This document shows positions 37,744 through 46,504 of a stretch of 64,000 bases of DNA, piece after piece (position 1 is the stretch's first letter; the number at the start of each line of letters is the position of its first letter). Position numbers and translations under genes: made by a program. The DNA lies in assembly GCF_007559025.1 (NCBI RefSeq), contig NZ_CP041765.1, positions 2,166,679-2,230,678 of the forward strand, read 5' to 3'. The DNA is from Tomitella fengzijianii. Lineage in GTDB: Bacteria; Actinomycetota; Actinomycetes; Mycobacteriales; Mycobacteriaceae. The notes under the pieces were generated by a model, which was not told the DNA's origin, ran no database searches, and saw nothing but the letters and a program-made list of their open reading frames with translations.

Positions 37744-38433
37744 ATGAGAATTGCCATAGCCGGAGCGGGCGCGGTGGGCCGCGCCATCGCCGGCGAGCTC
37801 CTGGTCAGCGGACACAGCGTCATGCTCATCGAGCGCAAGGCGACCGCCATCGACCCCGACGCCATCCCCGGCGCACGATGGGTGCACGCCGACGCCTGTG
37901 AGCTCGGCCGCCTCGAAGAGGCCGAGCTGCAGAACGTCGACGTCATGATCGCCGCCACCGGCGACGACAAGGCCAACCTCGTCGCGAGCCTGCTCGCCAA
38001 GATCGAGTTCGCAGTGCAGCGGGTGGTGGCCCGCGTCAACGACCCGCGCAACGAGTGGCTCTTCGACGAGTCGTGGGGCGTCGACGTGGCGGTCTCGACG
38101 CCCCAGATGCTCGCCTCGCTCGTCGAGGAAGCGGTGACGGTGGGAGACCTGGTGCGGCTGATGACGCTGCGCCAGGGCAACGCGAACCTCGTCGAGGTGA
38201 CCCTGCCGGACGACACTCCGCTGGCCGGCAAGCCGGTGCGCAGGATACCGCTGCCCCGCGATGCGGCCCTGGTGACGATCCTGCGCGGGGGCCGCGTGAT
38301 CGTGCCGGAGCCGGACGACCCGCTCGAGGGCAGCGACGAACTGCTCTTCGTCACCACCGACAGCGTCGAGGACGCCCTGCGTCAGGCCCTGGGGCTCGGA
38401 TCGCCGGAGGAGTACGGCTCGCCGGCGCGATAG
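37744..38433 (+). CDS. ceoC: TrkA-type potassium uptake regulator 2 (CeoC)
   Basis: A 229-residue RCK protein. It has MRIAIAGAGAVGRAIA as nucleotide-binding loop, the IERK segment, and a TrkA-C domain (about 140-220; LVEVTLPDDTPLAGKPV). It probably forms a heteromer with CeoB. The last 52 bases overlap the convergent DUF3159 gene on the other strand. ATG at 37744 is the only sensible start. Confidence 0.93.
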   Translation: MRIAIAGAGAVGRAIAGELLVSGHSVMLIERKATAIDPDAIPGARWVHADACELGRLEEAELQNVDVMIAATGDDKANLVASLLAKIEFAVQRVVARVNDPRNEWLFDESWGVDVAVSTPQMLASLVEEAVTVGDLVRLMTLRQGNANLVEVTLPDDTPLAGKPVRRIPLPRDAALVTILRGGRVIVPEPDDPLEGSDELLFVTTDSVEDALRQALGLGSPEEYGSPAR

Positions 38434-39218
38434 TCGGTGTCCGGCGCCGCTTCCGCGGGCCGCCGCGCGTCGCCGGCGTCCGGATCGCCTCCGGCCGCGG
38501 TGTCGCCGCCATCCTGCCCGGCGCTCTCCTGCCCGGCGCCCTCGTCATCGGCGCCTTCGTCATCGGCCGCCTCCTCCGGCCCGCCGAGCTCGTCGAACAC
38601 CGCGGCGTCCGCGCGCCGGATCGCATAGAACGTGACCAGCAGTGCCACGGCGGCCAGCGGCCAGCCCATGGCGACGCGCGCGAAGGCCAGCCACCCGGTC
38701 TGGTCCGAATCGTAGAGCTGCGACTGCACCAGGTAGCGCGCGGCGAACACGACCGCCCAGCCGATGGTGGCGACGTCGTAGAGCGTGCGGGCCCGCCGCA
38801 CGGTGCGCCACCGGGACGAGATCCCGTTGAGCCCGTTCCAGATGACGCCCACCAGAGGCCAGCGCACCAGCACCGACAGCAGGAACACGCCCCCGTAGAC
38901 GAGCGAGGTGTAGATGCCGAACAGGAAGTACCCCTTGGCGGTGCCGGTCCGGTGCGCGATGTAGGCGCAGATGCCGACGCCGATGAACCCGGAGACGGCG
39001 GGCTGGATCTTCTCACCGCGTACGAGCCGCCACAGCAGGATGGCGGCAGCGACGCCCAGCGCCGCGTACAGCGCGGGCTGCAGGCTCCAGAGCGCGTTCA
39101 CGGGCACGAACACGAGGATCGGCAGCGTCGAGTAGACGAGCCCGCCGATCCCGCCCATCTGCTCGAGAAGGGTCTCTTTGCGTTCCTGCTCCTGCGTCAC
39201 CGTTCGAGGGTGCCACAC
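38382..39218 (-). CDS. DUF3159 membrane protein
   Basis: A 278-residue protein with six or so hydrophobic helices between about 25 and 205 (LLEQMGGIGGLVYSTLPILVFV opens the family), then an acidic, low-complexity tail of 70 residues. The function is unknown. Start GTG at 39218 has GGAG nine bases upstream; GTG 39200 would remove six residues. The coding end overlaps ceoC by 52 bases. The order ceoC-DUF3159-OB-fold protein is conserved in Mycobacteriales, and the permease context suggests a membrane or ion role. Confidence 0.85.
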   Translation of the reverse strand: MWHPRTVTQEQERKETLLEQMGGIGGLVYSTLPILVFVPVNALWSLQPALYAALGVAAAILLWRLVRGEKIQPAVSGFIGVGICAYIAHRTGTAKGYFLFGIYTSLVYGGVFLLSVLVRWPLVGVIWNGLNGISSRWRTVRRARTLYDVATIGWAVVFAARYLVQSQLYDSDQTGWLAFARVAMGWPLAAVALLVTFYAIRRADAAVFDELGGPEEAADDEGADDEGAGQESAGQDGGDTAAGGDPDAGDARRPAEAAPDTDYRAGEPYSSGDPSPRA

Positions 39219-39264
39219 GTCCGCGTGCTCCGGGGTTTCGCCCGGTCGGCCGCCCGGCCGCGGC

Positions 39265-39642
39265 TCACGGCTCGCCCTGCAGCTCGTACAGGGGGTTGTA
39301 GAGCACCTTCGCGCCGTCGCGATCGCCGAGGCGCCCGCGGACCGAGACGGTGCGGCCCGGCTCGATGCCGGGGATGCGGCGGCGGCCCAGCCAGACGAGT
39401 GTGACGGTGTCGTGCCCGTCCCACAGCTCGGCCTCCATGCCCGAAGTGCAGCCGCGCGTGCCCGCGGACACCGTCCGCAGGCGGCCGACCATCGTGATCT
39501 CCTCGCCGCGGACGTAATCGGTGCACGGGCGTACCCCTGCGGCCTCGGTGGCCGCGACCATCTCCTTGGTGTCGAGGTCGTCGATATCCTCCGTCAGCCG
39601 CTGTGACAGCCGACGGAAATAGCCCTTAGCCGCGGTGGCCAT
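39265..39642 (-). CDS. OB-fold nucleic acid-binding-like protein
   Basis: A 125-residue protein. The C-terminal 80 residues form an OB-fold (EEITMVGRLRTVSA...DTVTLVWLGRRRIPGIEPGRTVSVRGRL), as in tRNA anticodon-like domains. The N-terminal 40 residues are helical and charged. The function is unknown, matching mycobacterial Rv2694c by order. It lies 46 bases before DUF3159 on the same strand, so they may share a transcript. Confidence 0.85.
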   Translation of the reverse strand: MATAAKGYFRRLSQRLTEDIDDLDTKEMVAATEAAGVRPCTDYVRGEEITMVGRLRTVSAGTRGCTSGMEAELWDGHDTVTLVWLGRRRIPGIEPGRTVSVRGRLGDRDGAKVLYNPLYELQGEP

Positions 39643-39744
39643 GACGCGCTCCTGTTGACGCTTCCTTCACGCGGTTCGCCCGCCTTGCACCGCCACCCTA
39701 GACCCGCTTGCGGGGAGGTTTCATCCGGGCTGGAAGATCGTCAC

Positions 39745-40467
39745 GTGCCTGTGACCTATGACGCCCCGATCGCCGTCCTTCTGCCTGGTACGGGCTCCGA
39801 TGCCGATTTCGCCCGGCGCGCCCTCGCCCCCGCTGCGGAGTCCCTCGGCGCCCGCAGCATCGACGCCGTCGAGCCCCGATCAGCGCTGGTCGACGGGTAC
39901 CACCGCGCGCTCAACGAGGCCGCCCGCGAGGCCGGCGACGGCGGGCGCATCCTCATCGGCGGCGTGTCCATCGGCGCGATGACGGCCGTGCAGTGGGCGC
40001 TGCGCTCGCCGGACCGGGTGGCGGGCATCATCGCGGCGATGCCCGCCTGGTGCGGCCGGCCGGACGGCACCGCCGCGGCGGCGAGCGCCGCGCTCACCGC
40101 GCGCCGCATCGCCGCCGACGGCCTGGAGACGACGATCGCGCAGATGCGCGCCGGCTCGCCGCGCTGGCTGGGGGACGAGCTCGCGCGATCCTGGCGTGTG
40201 CTGGGAGCCGACCTCGTCGATTCGATGCGCGCGGCGTCCGGGTACGTGGCGCCCACGCCGACGGAGATAGCGGCGCTCGACGTCCCGATCGGCATCGTGG
40301 GCGTCGTCGACGACCCGCTGCACCCCGTCGACGTGGCCCACGCGTGGGCCCGCGCCGCACGGCGGTCCGCCGTGACCACGATCACACTCGACGAACTGGG
40401 AGCCGATCCGTCCGTGCTGTCGACGGCGGGGGCCGGGGCGCTGCGCCGGGCCGCCCGTACCCGATAA
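39745..40467 (+). CDS. Alpha/beta hydrolase-like protein
   Basis: A 240-residue protein with an alpha/beta hydrolase core. The oxyanion turn is LLPGTGSD and the nucleophile elbow is GGVSIGAM (GxSxG). Asp lies in VGVVDDPLHP, which also carries a His. GTG at 39745 or 39751 may start; a short inverted repeat GTCAC/GTGAC covers this site. Substrate unknown. It is flanked by divergent and convergent small genes in the order seen in mycobacteria (Rv2695). Confidence 0.82.
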   Translation: MPVTYDAPIAVLLPGTGSDADFARRALAPAAESLGARSIDAVEPRSALVDGYHRALNEAAREAGDGGRILIGGVSIGAMTAVQWALRSPDRVAGIIAAMPAWCGRPDGTAAAASAALTARRIAADGLETTIAQMRAGSPRWLGDELARSWRVLGADLVDSMRAASGYVAPTPTEIAALDVPIGIVGVVDDPLHPVDVAHAWARAARRSAVTTITLDELGADPSVLSTAGAGALRRAARTR

Positions 40468-40486
40468 TCGAGGGCGCGCAGGACCC

Positions 40487-41503
40487 TCAGGCGCCGCCGC
40501 CCCGCCGGAACTGCTGCATCGCGGAACCGTTGGGGTTCTGCCGCGGGGCCTGCGACGCACCGTCGCCGTCGGCACCGCCGGCGCCCTGCGCACCGCCGGA
40601 CGCCTCGCGCAGCGCGTCGGTCATCTGCTGCTGACGCTGCTGGAGCTGCTCCGCCGCGGCGCGCTGCTGCTCCGCCTGTGTCTGCGCCGCGCGCTGCTGC
40701 TGGGCCTGCGCCAGCTGCTGCGCCAGCTCCTGGGGCAACGTCACCGTCAGCGGCGAGCGCACCGGCATGGGATCGGTGCCGCGCCGCACCACCGCGCCGC
40801 TGATCATCTCGCGTGCGACGCCGGTCAGCTCCGCGTCGTCGCCCACCGAGCCGCTGGGCCCGATCGCGACTCCGCGCAACATCCAACGCGGCCCGTCGAC
40901 GCCGATGAAGCGCACGTCGCCGTTGGCGGAGGAGGCGTGCAGCTCGCGGCCCCACGGTCCGGTGCGCACCGACGCCGTCGCGCCGTCGCCGCGCACGGAC
41001 TCCGCGAGTTCCGTGATCACCGACCGCCATTGGCCCGGCGACTTCGGCGCCGCGAACGCCGCCATCGTCACCCGTCCGCCGCCCACTGTGACGAAGACGC
41101 CGTTGACGCTGCCGTTGGGCGCCATCTCCACCTGGACCTGCCCGCCCTCGGGCACCGGGATGAGGACCGAGCCCAGGTCCAGCACGCGGGCCTCCGCGGC
41201 CAGCTCCTCGAGGCCCTCCACCTCGGCCTCGTCGAAGGGGCCGTCGCTGCGGTCCTGGGCCTCGGGGGCATCGTCGTCCGATCCGCCGGGCGCGGCCTCC
41301 GCCGCATCCGCCGAGTCCACCACAGCCTCTGCATCCGCCGCGTCCACCGCAGCCTCTGCATCCGCCGCGTCCACGGCACCGGCCTGCGCCGGTGCGGCGT
41401 CCGGTTCCGCACCGGTCTCCTGCCGCTCCGCGGGACTCTGCCCGGGCTGCCCGTCATCCGCCGCCTGGGCCTCGTTCCGCTTATTGCGCCCGAACACCGT
41501 CAC
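40487..41503 (-). CDS. DUF3710 family protein
   Basis: A 338-residue protein. The DUF3710 core (about 90-250) has [21 protein letters not shown] and [11 protein letters not shown]. The N-terminus is acidic and Ala-rich; part is coded by 27-base tandem repeats (41309-41375). The C-terminus is a Gln/Ala coiled segment (about 260-305). Function unknown. GTG at 41503 overlaps the dut stop (GTGA), so expression is coupled to dUTPase. This suggests a nucleotide or DNA metabolism link but does not prove it. Confidence 0.85.
   Translation of the reverse strand: MTVFGRNKRNEAQAADDGQPGQSPAERQETGAEPDAAPAQAGAVDAADAEAAVDAADAEAVVDSADAAEAAPGGSDDDAPEAQDRSDGPFDEAEVEGLEELAAEARVLDLGSVLIPVPEGGQVQVEMAPNGSVNGVFVTVGGGRVTMAAFAAPKSPGQWRSVITELAESVRGDGATASVRTGPWGRELHASSANGDVRFIGVDGPRWMLRGVAIGPSGSVGDDAELTGVAREMISGAVVRRGTDPMPVRSPLTVTLPQELAQQLAQAQQQRAAQTQAEQQRAAAEQLQQRQQQMTDALREASGGAQGAGGADGDGASQAPRQNPNGSAMQQFRRGGGA
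41309..41375. repeat. 27-bp tandem repeat inside DUF3710 gene
   Basis: About 2.5 copies of a 27-base unit (core GCCGCGTCCACCGCAGCCTCTGCATCC), coding VDAADAEA-type repeats in the disordered N-terminus. Copy number may vary between strains. Confidence 0.8.
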
Positions 41504-42081
41504 ACTCCCTGTTCCGTCGACTCGTCTGGGCCGCCGCCGCTGCCGGAACGTCCGTCCCCGAGCGCCGAGTGCCCTCCGCTCGATCCGTAGCCGCCATCGC
41601 CCCGCGACGTCGCGTCCAGCTCGTCGACCTCCACGAAGTCGACCAGCTCGACCCGCTGCACGACGAGCTGCGCGATCCGGTCTCCGCGCGTGATGTCGAT
41701 GGCCGTCCGCCTGTCGTGATTGATCAGGCAGACCTTGATCTCACCACGGTAACCCGCGTCAATGGTGCCCGGGGTGTTGACGATCGACAACCCGGCGCGC
41801 GCGGCCAATCCGGAGCGCGGATGCACCAGTCCCACGGTCCCGACGGGCAGGGCGATCGCGACGCCCGTCCCGACCAGCACCCTCTCCCCCGGCCCGATGC
41901 GGAGGTCCGTCGCGGAACACAGGTCCACACCCGCATCCCCCGGATGCGCCCGCCGCGGCACGGGCAGGCCGTCGTCGAGGCGCCGGAGGCGCACCGGTCC
42001 CGGCGCGGCGCCGGAAAGGCCGGATGGCGGGGCGCCGGCGGGGTTGTCACGGCCGGCGGGGACAGCAGAATGAGTCGACAC
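41500..42081 (-). CDS. dut: dUTP diphosphatase
   Basis: A 193-residue trimeric dUTPase. Motif 1 is AGVDLCSA, motif 2 is HPRSGLAAR, motif 3 is [11 protein letters not shown], motif 4 is GDRIAQLVV, and motif 5 is [12 protein letters not shown]. It hydrolyses dUTP to dUMP, limiting uracil in DNA. It is about 40 residues longer than usual, from an N-terminal extension (first 27 residues) and a Gly/Ser tail. Coupled to DUF3710. The start lies only 24 bases from the divergent DUF3093 start. Confidence 0.96.
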   Translation of the reverse strand: MSTHSAVPAGRDNPAGAPPSGLSGAAPGPVRLRRLDDGLPVPRRAHPGDAGVDLCSATDLRIGPGERVLVGTGVAIALPVGTVGLVHPRSGLAARAGLSIVNTPGTIDAGYRGEIKVCLINHDRRTAIDITRGDRIAQLVVQRVELVDFVEVDELDATSRGDGGYGSSGGHSALGDGRSGSGGGPDESTEQGV

Positions 42082-42105
42082 AGCCGGCCAGACTATCCTG
42101 GGGGC

Positions 42106-42690
42106 GTGTCCAACGCTTCACAGTCCACCGATACCGCCGGCAGGCCGGTCCGCAAGGTCGTCTACAGCGAGCGCCTGTGGATCCCGCTCTGGTGGTGGCT
42201 CATAGGCGCGGCCGTGGCCGCACTGATCGGGTACGAGCTCCATCTGGCCTTCACGTCGGTCCCCGCGTGGGTGCTGATGGTCGCGCTGCAGCCGATCTCC
42301 ATCGCGGTCGGCGCCTGGCTCAGCCGGTCCCTGCTGACCGTCACCGACGATCCCGCCGCTGCCGACGGCACCGGACGCGAGTTCCACATCGCCGGCCGCG
42401 CCCACCTTCCGCTCAGCGCGGCGGCCAGGGCGATGGCGGTGCCGCGGTCTGCCAAACGGGCCGCCATGGGGCGCCAGCTGGATCCGGCCGCATTCGTCTT
42501 CCAGCGCCCGTGGGTGGGGCCGTTGGCGTTGATCGTGCTAGACGACCCCGACGACCCCACCCCCTATTGGCTGGTGAGCTCGCGGCGGCCCCGTCGCCTC
42601 CTCGACGCGCTGGGCGCGCCCCAGACGTCGATCCAGGGCGACCCCGCCCACGCGTCGCCGGCGGAGAAGGGCGCCGGCGCGGCGGAGTAG
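42106..42690 (+). CDS. DUF3093 membrane protein
   Basis: A 194-residue protein with two adjacent membrane helices (about 25-70; [26 protein letters not shown]). A cytosolic or external domain follows, ending in [17 protein letters not shown], the family signature. Function unknown, and synteny matches Rv2698. GTG at 42106 follows the expected pattern. With only 24 bases to dut, its promoter must overlap the dut start region. Confidence 0.85.
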   Translation: MSNASQSTDTAGRPVRKVVYSERLWIPLWWWLIGAAVAALIGYELHLAFTSVPAWVLMVALQPISIAVGAWLSRSLLTVTDDPAAADGTGREFHIAGRAHLPLSAAARAMAVPRSAKRAAMGRQLDPAAFVFQRPWVGPLALIVLDDPDDPTPYWLVSSRRPRRLLDALGAPQTSIQGDPAHASPAEKGAGAAE

Positions 42691-42740
42691 CGCCCTGCAC
42701 GGCGGGAACCTCCCCGCACGACGGGCATCACGCATGAAAG

Positions 42741-42782
42741 GGCCGCCCCGAACCCTCGGCATGCCGAGGGTCCGGGGCGGCC
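42741..42782. terminator. 42-bp near-perfect palindrome between DUF3093 and DUF4193
   Basis: Arms 42741-42761 and 42762-42782 pair at 20 of 21 positions with essentially no loop. It lies between convergent genes, about 50 bases after the DUF3093 stop and 24 bases after the DUF4193 stop. No T-run follows on either strand. It is best read as a bidirectional hairpin terminator. Confidence 0.75.
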
Positions 42783-42806
42783 GCGCCGCTCCCGCGCAGC
42801 GGAGCT

Positions 42807-43112
42807 CTAGCCGGCGCAATCGCGGCAGAGCAGCTGGCCGTCCGGGGTGACCTCCGCGAGTCGCGACCGGTGGTGCACCAGGTAGCAGCTACTGCAGGTG
42901 AACTCGTCCTGCTGCCTCGGCACCACGCGAACGGACAGCTCCTCGCCGGACAGGTCCGCTCCGGGCAACTCGTAGGACTCGGTCGTCTCACCGTCGTCCA
43001 CGTCCGCGGACGCGGCCTGCGCATCGCCGCGACGGGACTTGAGCTCCTCCAAGGAGTTCTTTCCCGCTTCTTCCGAATCGCCGCGCCTGGGGGCGTCGTA
43101 GTCGGTAGCCAT
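42807..43112 (-). CDS. DUF4193 small zinc-ribbon-like protein
   Basis: A 101-residue acidic protein. The C-terminal half has C73/C76 (FTCSSC) and C96/C99 (LLCRDC), a likely zinc ribbon. The N-terminus MATDYDAPR is strongly conserved in the family. Function unknown. ATG at 43112 starts the conserved block. The long upstream region holds a CRP-like site at 43257-43272, and mycobacterial orthologue Rv2699c is, to my knowledge, among reported CRP-linked loci. Confidence 0.9.
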   Translation of the reverse strand: MATDYDAPRRGDSEEAGKNSLEELKSRRGDAQAASADVDDGETTESYELPGADLSGEELSVRVVPRQQDEFTCSSCYLVHHRSRLAEVTPDGQLLCRDCAG

Positions 43113-43603
43113 TGTTCCTTCCCCTGCCTCGCCGCACGGTGTCGCCGTGCCTGATGCTCGTATCGAACGCGAGCGCCTTGTCACGCCGGGTTCGAACGCC
43201 TTGGCTGCATAACGCGCACCTACCACGTTTTGTGCCCGCACATGTCCGAAATATGAAGTGATGTGTGTCACATTTTCGGTCTGCACGGCGCGGGCGCGCA
43301 GCACCCGGATCGGCCGGTCCAGGCGGCAAGACGATAGCGAACACTCCCGAACCACACGTCACCGCCCCCGCCCTCACCGGCCGAAGCCGCCGAAACCGCC
43401 CGGAATACCACGTGCTCAGCGTGTGTCGCGCTGCCCCGCGGCCGCCTGACGCATAGGGTGGGCACACCGGATGCAGCGAGCAAGCCCCGTGCCTGCCTGC
43501 GAGTACGTGCACGGCCCGCCGGTGCGCGCCCGCCATGCGGACGCGAATCCGGTGAACGACAAGAGGAAGCCGCCCCCGTGGCGCGAGGAAAGGCCCACAG
43601 CCC
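43113..43603. other. Gene-free divergent region DUF4193/cei
   Basis: About 490 bases without a convincing gene. The only clear signal is a CRP/GlxR-type palindrome (43257-43272). The rest shows short inverted repeats but nothing I can name. Both flanking genes could be regulated from here. Confidence 0.5.
43257..43272. promoter_or_regulatory. CRP/GlxR-like binding site
   Basis: AGTGA-N6-TCACA, one mismatch from the TGTGA-N6-TCACA consensus. It is about 145 bases before DUF4193 and 330 bases before cei. The equivalent place in mycobacteria is a known type of CRP target. Confidence 0.6.
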
Positions 43604-44257
43604 GTGGTTGCACTGATCACCAACGGTCACTCGACCGACTGGCGCGGCCGTCCGTTCCGGCACCGCAACCGCCTGCCCGGCCTGATCCTCGCCGCCGTCC
43701 TCGTCGTCATCGTCGCGATCGTCTGGACGCTCGCCTTCAGCTCCGACGGCGAGGACGCGTCGGCCACCGCCTGCAACGCGCCGGACCCGGGCGGCGCCCC
43801 GCTCGGCCGCCACGTGGACGGCTCGATCAAGGACGTCGACCCCGCGCCGCTGGCGGACACCCGCATCCGGGTGTTCAATGCCAACGGGCAGAGCGGCCAG
43901 GCGGCCCATGTGGCCGCGGGGCTGAGCGATATCGGCTTCCATCCGGCCGCGGACAATGCCGTCTCCAACGATCCGGTGTACCTCAATCAGGCCCTGCAAT
44001 GTCAGGGTCAGATCCGCTTCGGCGCCCAGGGCGAAGCCGCTGCGAGCGCCCTGTGGCTGGTGGTCCCGTGCGCCGAGCTGATCCGGGACGACCGCGCCGA
44101 CGCCACCGTCGACCTGGCCCTGGGCACCCTCTTCCACGACTTGTCCACCAACTCCGACGCGGAGGCCGTGCTCAAGGCCCTGCGGGTCCCCCAGGGCGGG
44201 CCAGCGCCGGAGATCGACCCGGCACTGATCGAAGGCGCACACAACGTGCGCTGCTGA
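43604..44257 (+). CDS. cei: Envelope integrity protein Cei (LytR C-terminal domain)
   Basis: A 217-residue protein anchored by one N-terminal membrane helix (about 27-46), with an external LytR_C domain (RIRVFNANGQSGQAAHVAAGLSDIGF). Conserved pieces CQGQIRFG, WLVVPCAEL and DLALG match mycobacterial Cei (Rv2700), which is needed for envelope integrity and virulence. Four extracytoplasmic Cys residues could form disulfides. GTG at 43604 starts the homology. Convergent with suhB. Confidence 0.9.
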   Translation: MVALITNGHSTDWRGRPFRHRNRLPGLILAAVLVVIVAIVWTLAFSSDGEDASATACNAPDPGGAPLGRHVDGSIKDVDPAPLADTRIRVFNANGQSGQAAHVAAGLSDIGFHPAADNAVSNDPVYLNQALQCQGQIRFGAQGEAAASALWLVVPCAELIRDDRADATVDLALGTLFHDLSTNSDAEAVLKALRVPQGGPAPEIDPALIEGAHNVRC

Positions 44258-44314
44258 CGGCACGCGCGGCCGCCGCGCCGCACGCCGGAGCACGCACGGA
44301 TCGCCGGCTCCGCG

Positions 44315-45262
44315 TCACTGCGCCGGGATCGGGTCCAGCCCTCCCGCGCGGTCCAGAATGCGCCGCAGCGCGGTCGCGATCCCCGGAGCGGCCGCGAGCG
44401 TGACGGCACCCTCGCCGCTGGTCGAATCGGGCCCGGGCACGTGCACCACTGCCCCGGCCTCGCCCGCGATCAGCGCCCCGGCCGCCCAATCCCACGGGCT
44501 CAGCCCGTGCTCGAAGTGCGCGTCCACCTGCCCGTCCGCGACCATGCACAGATCCAGCGCCCCGGCACCGATCCGCCGGATGTCGCGCACCTGCGGCAGC
44601 AGCTCCGCGATGACCCGGCCTTGACGCACGCGCCGCGACCTCTCATACCCGAAGCCGGTGGCCACCAGCGCCACCGCCGGGTCCGTGACGCCGGTGACCT
44701 GCAGGGGCGACACCGTCCCGTCGGCCTCCGTCACGTGCGCCCCGCCGCCGGCCGTCGCGCTGTAGAGCCGCCGGCCGGCCACGTCCACGACGGCCCCCGC
44801 CACCGAGCGGCCGTCGATCTGGGCGGCCAGTGAGACGGCGTAGGCCGGGATCCCGTAGAGGAAGTTCACAGTCCCGTCGATCGGGTCGACGACCCACCGC
44901 ACCGCCCCCGGACGTGCCGCACCGCCGCCGGCCTCCTCGCCCAGCACCGTGTCGCCGGGACGAAGCCGCGCGAGCATGGACCGCACCAGGTCCTCCGACT
45001 CGGTGTCGACCACCGTCACGGGATCCGTGGGCGTGCTCTTGGCCCGCACCGCGCCGCCGCCCCGAGGCCCGCCCCCGGGCCCGCCGAAGACCTCCGGTCT
45101 GCGCCCCCGCACGTGCGCGGCCGCCGCCTGCGCCACGTCCACGGCCACCGTGAGCAGCTCCTGCGCCCCGGCTCCGTCGATGGCAGGGGCCTCCCCGGAG
45201 CCGGGTCCGTACCTGTTCTCGGGTCGATCCACGAAGCCTGTCACCCCTCCATCGCAGCACAC
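44315..45262 (-). CDS. suhB: Inositol monophosphatase family protein
   Basis: A 315-residue Mg2+-dependent phosphatase. Metal motifs are DPVTVVDTESE, GEEAGGG, WVVDPIDGTVNF and the late WDWAAGALIAGEAG. It hydrolyses inositol-1-phosphate or related substrates; inositol feeds PI and mycothiol synthesis. The start is uncertain: GTG 45262, 45244 and 45232 are all in frame and none has a well-spaced ribosome site. The order matches mycobacterial suhB between cei and ppgK. Confidence 0.92.
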   Translation of the reverse strand: MCCDGGVTGFVDRPENRYGPGSGEAPAIDGAGAQELLTVAVDVAQAAAAHVRGRRPEVFGGPGGGPRGGGAVRAKSTPTDPVTVVDTESEDLVRSMLARLRPGDTVLGEEAGGGAARPGAVRWVVDPIDGTVNFLYGIPAYAVSLAAQIDGRSVAGAVVDVAGRRLYSATAGGGAHVTEADGTVSPLQVTGVTDPAVALVATGFGYERSRRVRQGRVIAELLPQVRDIRRIGAGALDLCMVADGQVDAHFEHGLSPWDWAAGALIAGEAGAVVHVPGPDSTSGEGAVTLAAAPGIATALRRILDRAGGLDPIPAQ

Positions 45263-45353
45263 GGGTCGCGATCCGTCGACGCCGGTACGGCCACCGCGCA
45301 GCGGGTATTGTGATGTCCGCTACTCAGGTTCGACGACGGGGAGAGGGATTGCG

Positions 45354-46259
45354 GTGGGCGTGACGCCGGGACTCAACGTGCATCAGGGCAGCGCGAATCA
45401 GGGCAGCGCGCATAAGAGCGACTCGGAACGGAGCAGCGCGGCTCAGGGCGGCGCGGACTCGACGGCCGCAGCGGCTTCGCACGAGATCGCGTTCGGTGTC
45501 GACATCGGCGGCAGCGGGATCAAGGGCGCCATGGTGGACCTGCGCACCGGTGATTTCGTCGATTCGCGCATCAAGATCGCGACGCCCTCGCCCGCCACAC
45601 CCCACGCGGTCGCGGAGACCGTGCGCACCATCGTCGAGCGCGCCCAGTGGGCGGGGCCCGTGGGCATCACGCTCCCGTCGGTGGTGCGCGGCGGCATCGT
45701 GCGTACCGCCGCCAACATCGATCCGTCGTGGATCGGCGTCGCGGCGGCCGACCACTTCCGCGATGCCCTCGGCCTCGACTGCGCGGTCCTCAACGACGCG
45801 GACGCCGCGGGAATCGCCGAGGACCGATACGGGGCCGCCAGCGACGTCGACGGCGCCGTCATGCTGCTCACCTTCGGCACCGGGATCGGCTCGGCCATCC
45901 TCAACCACGGCATGCTCATACCCAACACGGAGTTCGGCCACCTGGAGGTGGACGGCAAGGAGGCGGAACATCGCGCCGCCTCGTCCGTGCGCACCCGCAA
46001 GAACATGAGCTGGAAGCACTGGAGCGCGGAAGTGTCCCGGGTGCTCGTGGCCATCGAGCGATTGGTCTATCCCGACGTGTTCATCGTCGGCGGCGGCATC
46101 AGCAGGGACTCGGACAAGTGGGTCCCGCGGCTGACCAACGAGACGCCGGTGCGCGTCGCGACCCTGCACAACAGGGCGGGCATCGCCGGCGCGGCGCTGA
46201 TGGCCGCCGCGCCGGGGGCGGTGCTCCAGCCCCAGCCGCATTCCCCGGCGAGATCGTGA
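45354..46259 (+). CDS. ppgK: Polyphosphate glucokinase
   Basis: A 301-residue ROK-type kinase that phosphorylates glucose using polyphosphate or ATP. Phosphate-binding motifs are DIGGSGIKG and LTFGTGIGSA. Catalytic Asp is in NDADAAG, and EFGHLE and GGGISRD follow. GTG at 45354 has GGAGAGGG at good spacing. The first 45 residues are a low-complexity extension with a QGSAN/QGSAH repeat, coded by two near-identical 15-base units (45384-45413). Directly upstream of sigA, as in mycobacteria. Confidence 0.94.
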   Translation: MGVTPGLNVHQGSANQGSAHKSDSERSSAAQGGADSTAAAASHEIAFGVDIGGSGIKGAMVDLRTGDFVDSRIKIATPSPATPHAVAETVRTIVERAQWAGPVGITLPSVVRGGIVRTAANIDPSWIGVAAADHFRDALGLDCAVLNDADAAGIAEDRYGAASDVDGAVMLLTFGTGIGSAILNHGMLIPNTEFGHLEVDGKEAEHRAASSVRTRKNMSWKHWSAEVSRVLVAIERLVYPDVFIVGGGISRDSDKWVPRLTNETPVRVATLHNRAGIAGAALMAAAPGAVLQPQPHSPARS

Positions 46260-46403
46260 ACGGCGGAGCGGACGGCCGGTCAGCCCCGTCGGCGCATGCG
46301 GGGGGACGGCGCCGCCGCAGGTGCACCGCCTGATCCGCGGGCCCGACGGGCCACGGCGCCGCTGCTGGGGTCACGTGCACGACCACCGGGTCCCGTCGAT
46401 CGT

Positions 46404-46409
46404 TACAAT
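46404..46409 (+). promoter_or_regulatory. Possible -10 element of sigA
   Basis: TACAAT about 95 bases before the sigA start matches a -10 hexamer at five of six positions. No good -35 lies 16-18 bases upstream. Weak support. Confidence 0.3.
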
Positions 46410-46504
46410 GGCACACAGTCCGGCTCGTTCCGGAAGATCCGCTCAGACTCTCCGCCGGGCACCGCCGGTGTGATTTTGCACGACATCGTCATGAAAGGGC
46501 GTAC

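Noticed and set aside
43170-43200. SOS (LexA) box from TCGAAC and GTTCGA hexamers
   Set aside because: The half-sites are over 20 bases apart instead of four, so the spacing does not fit.
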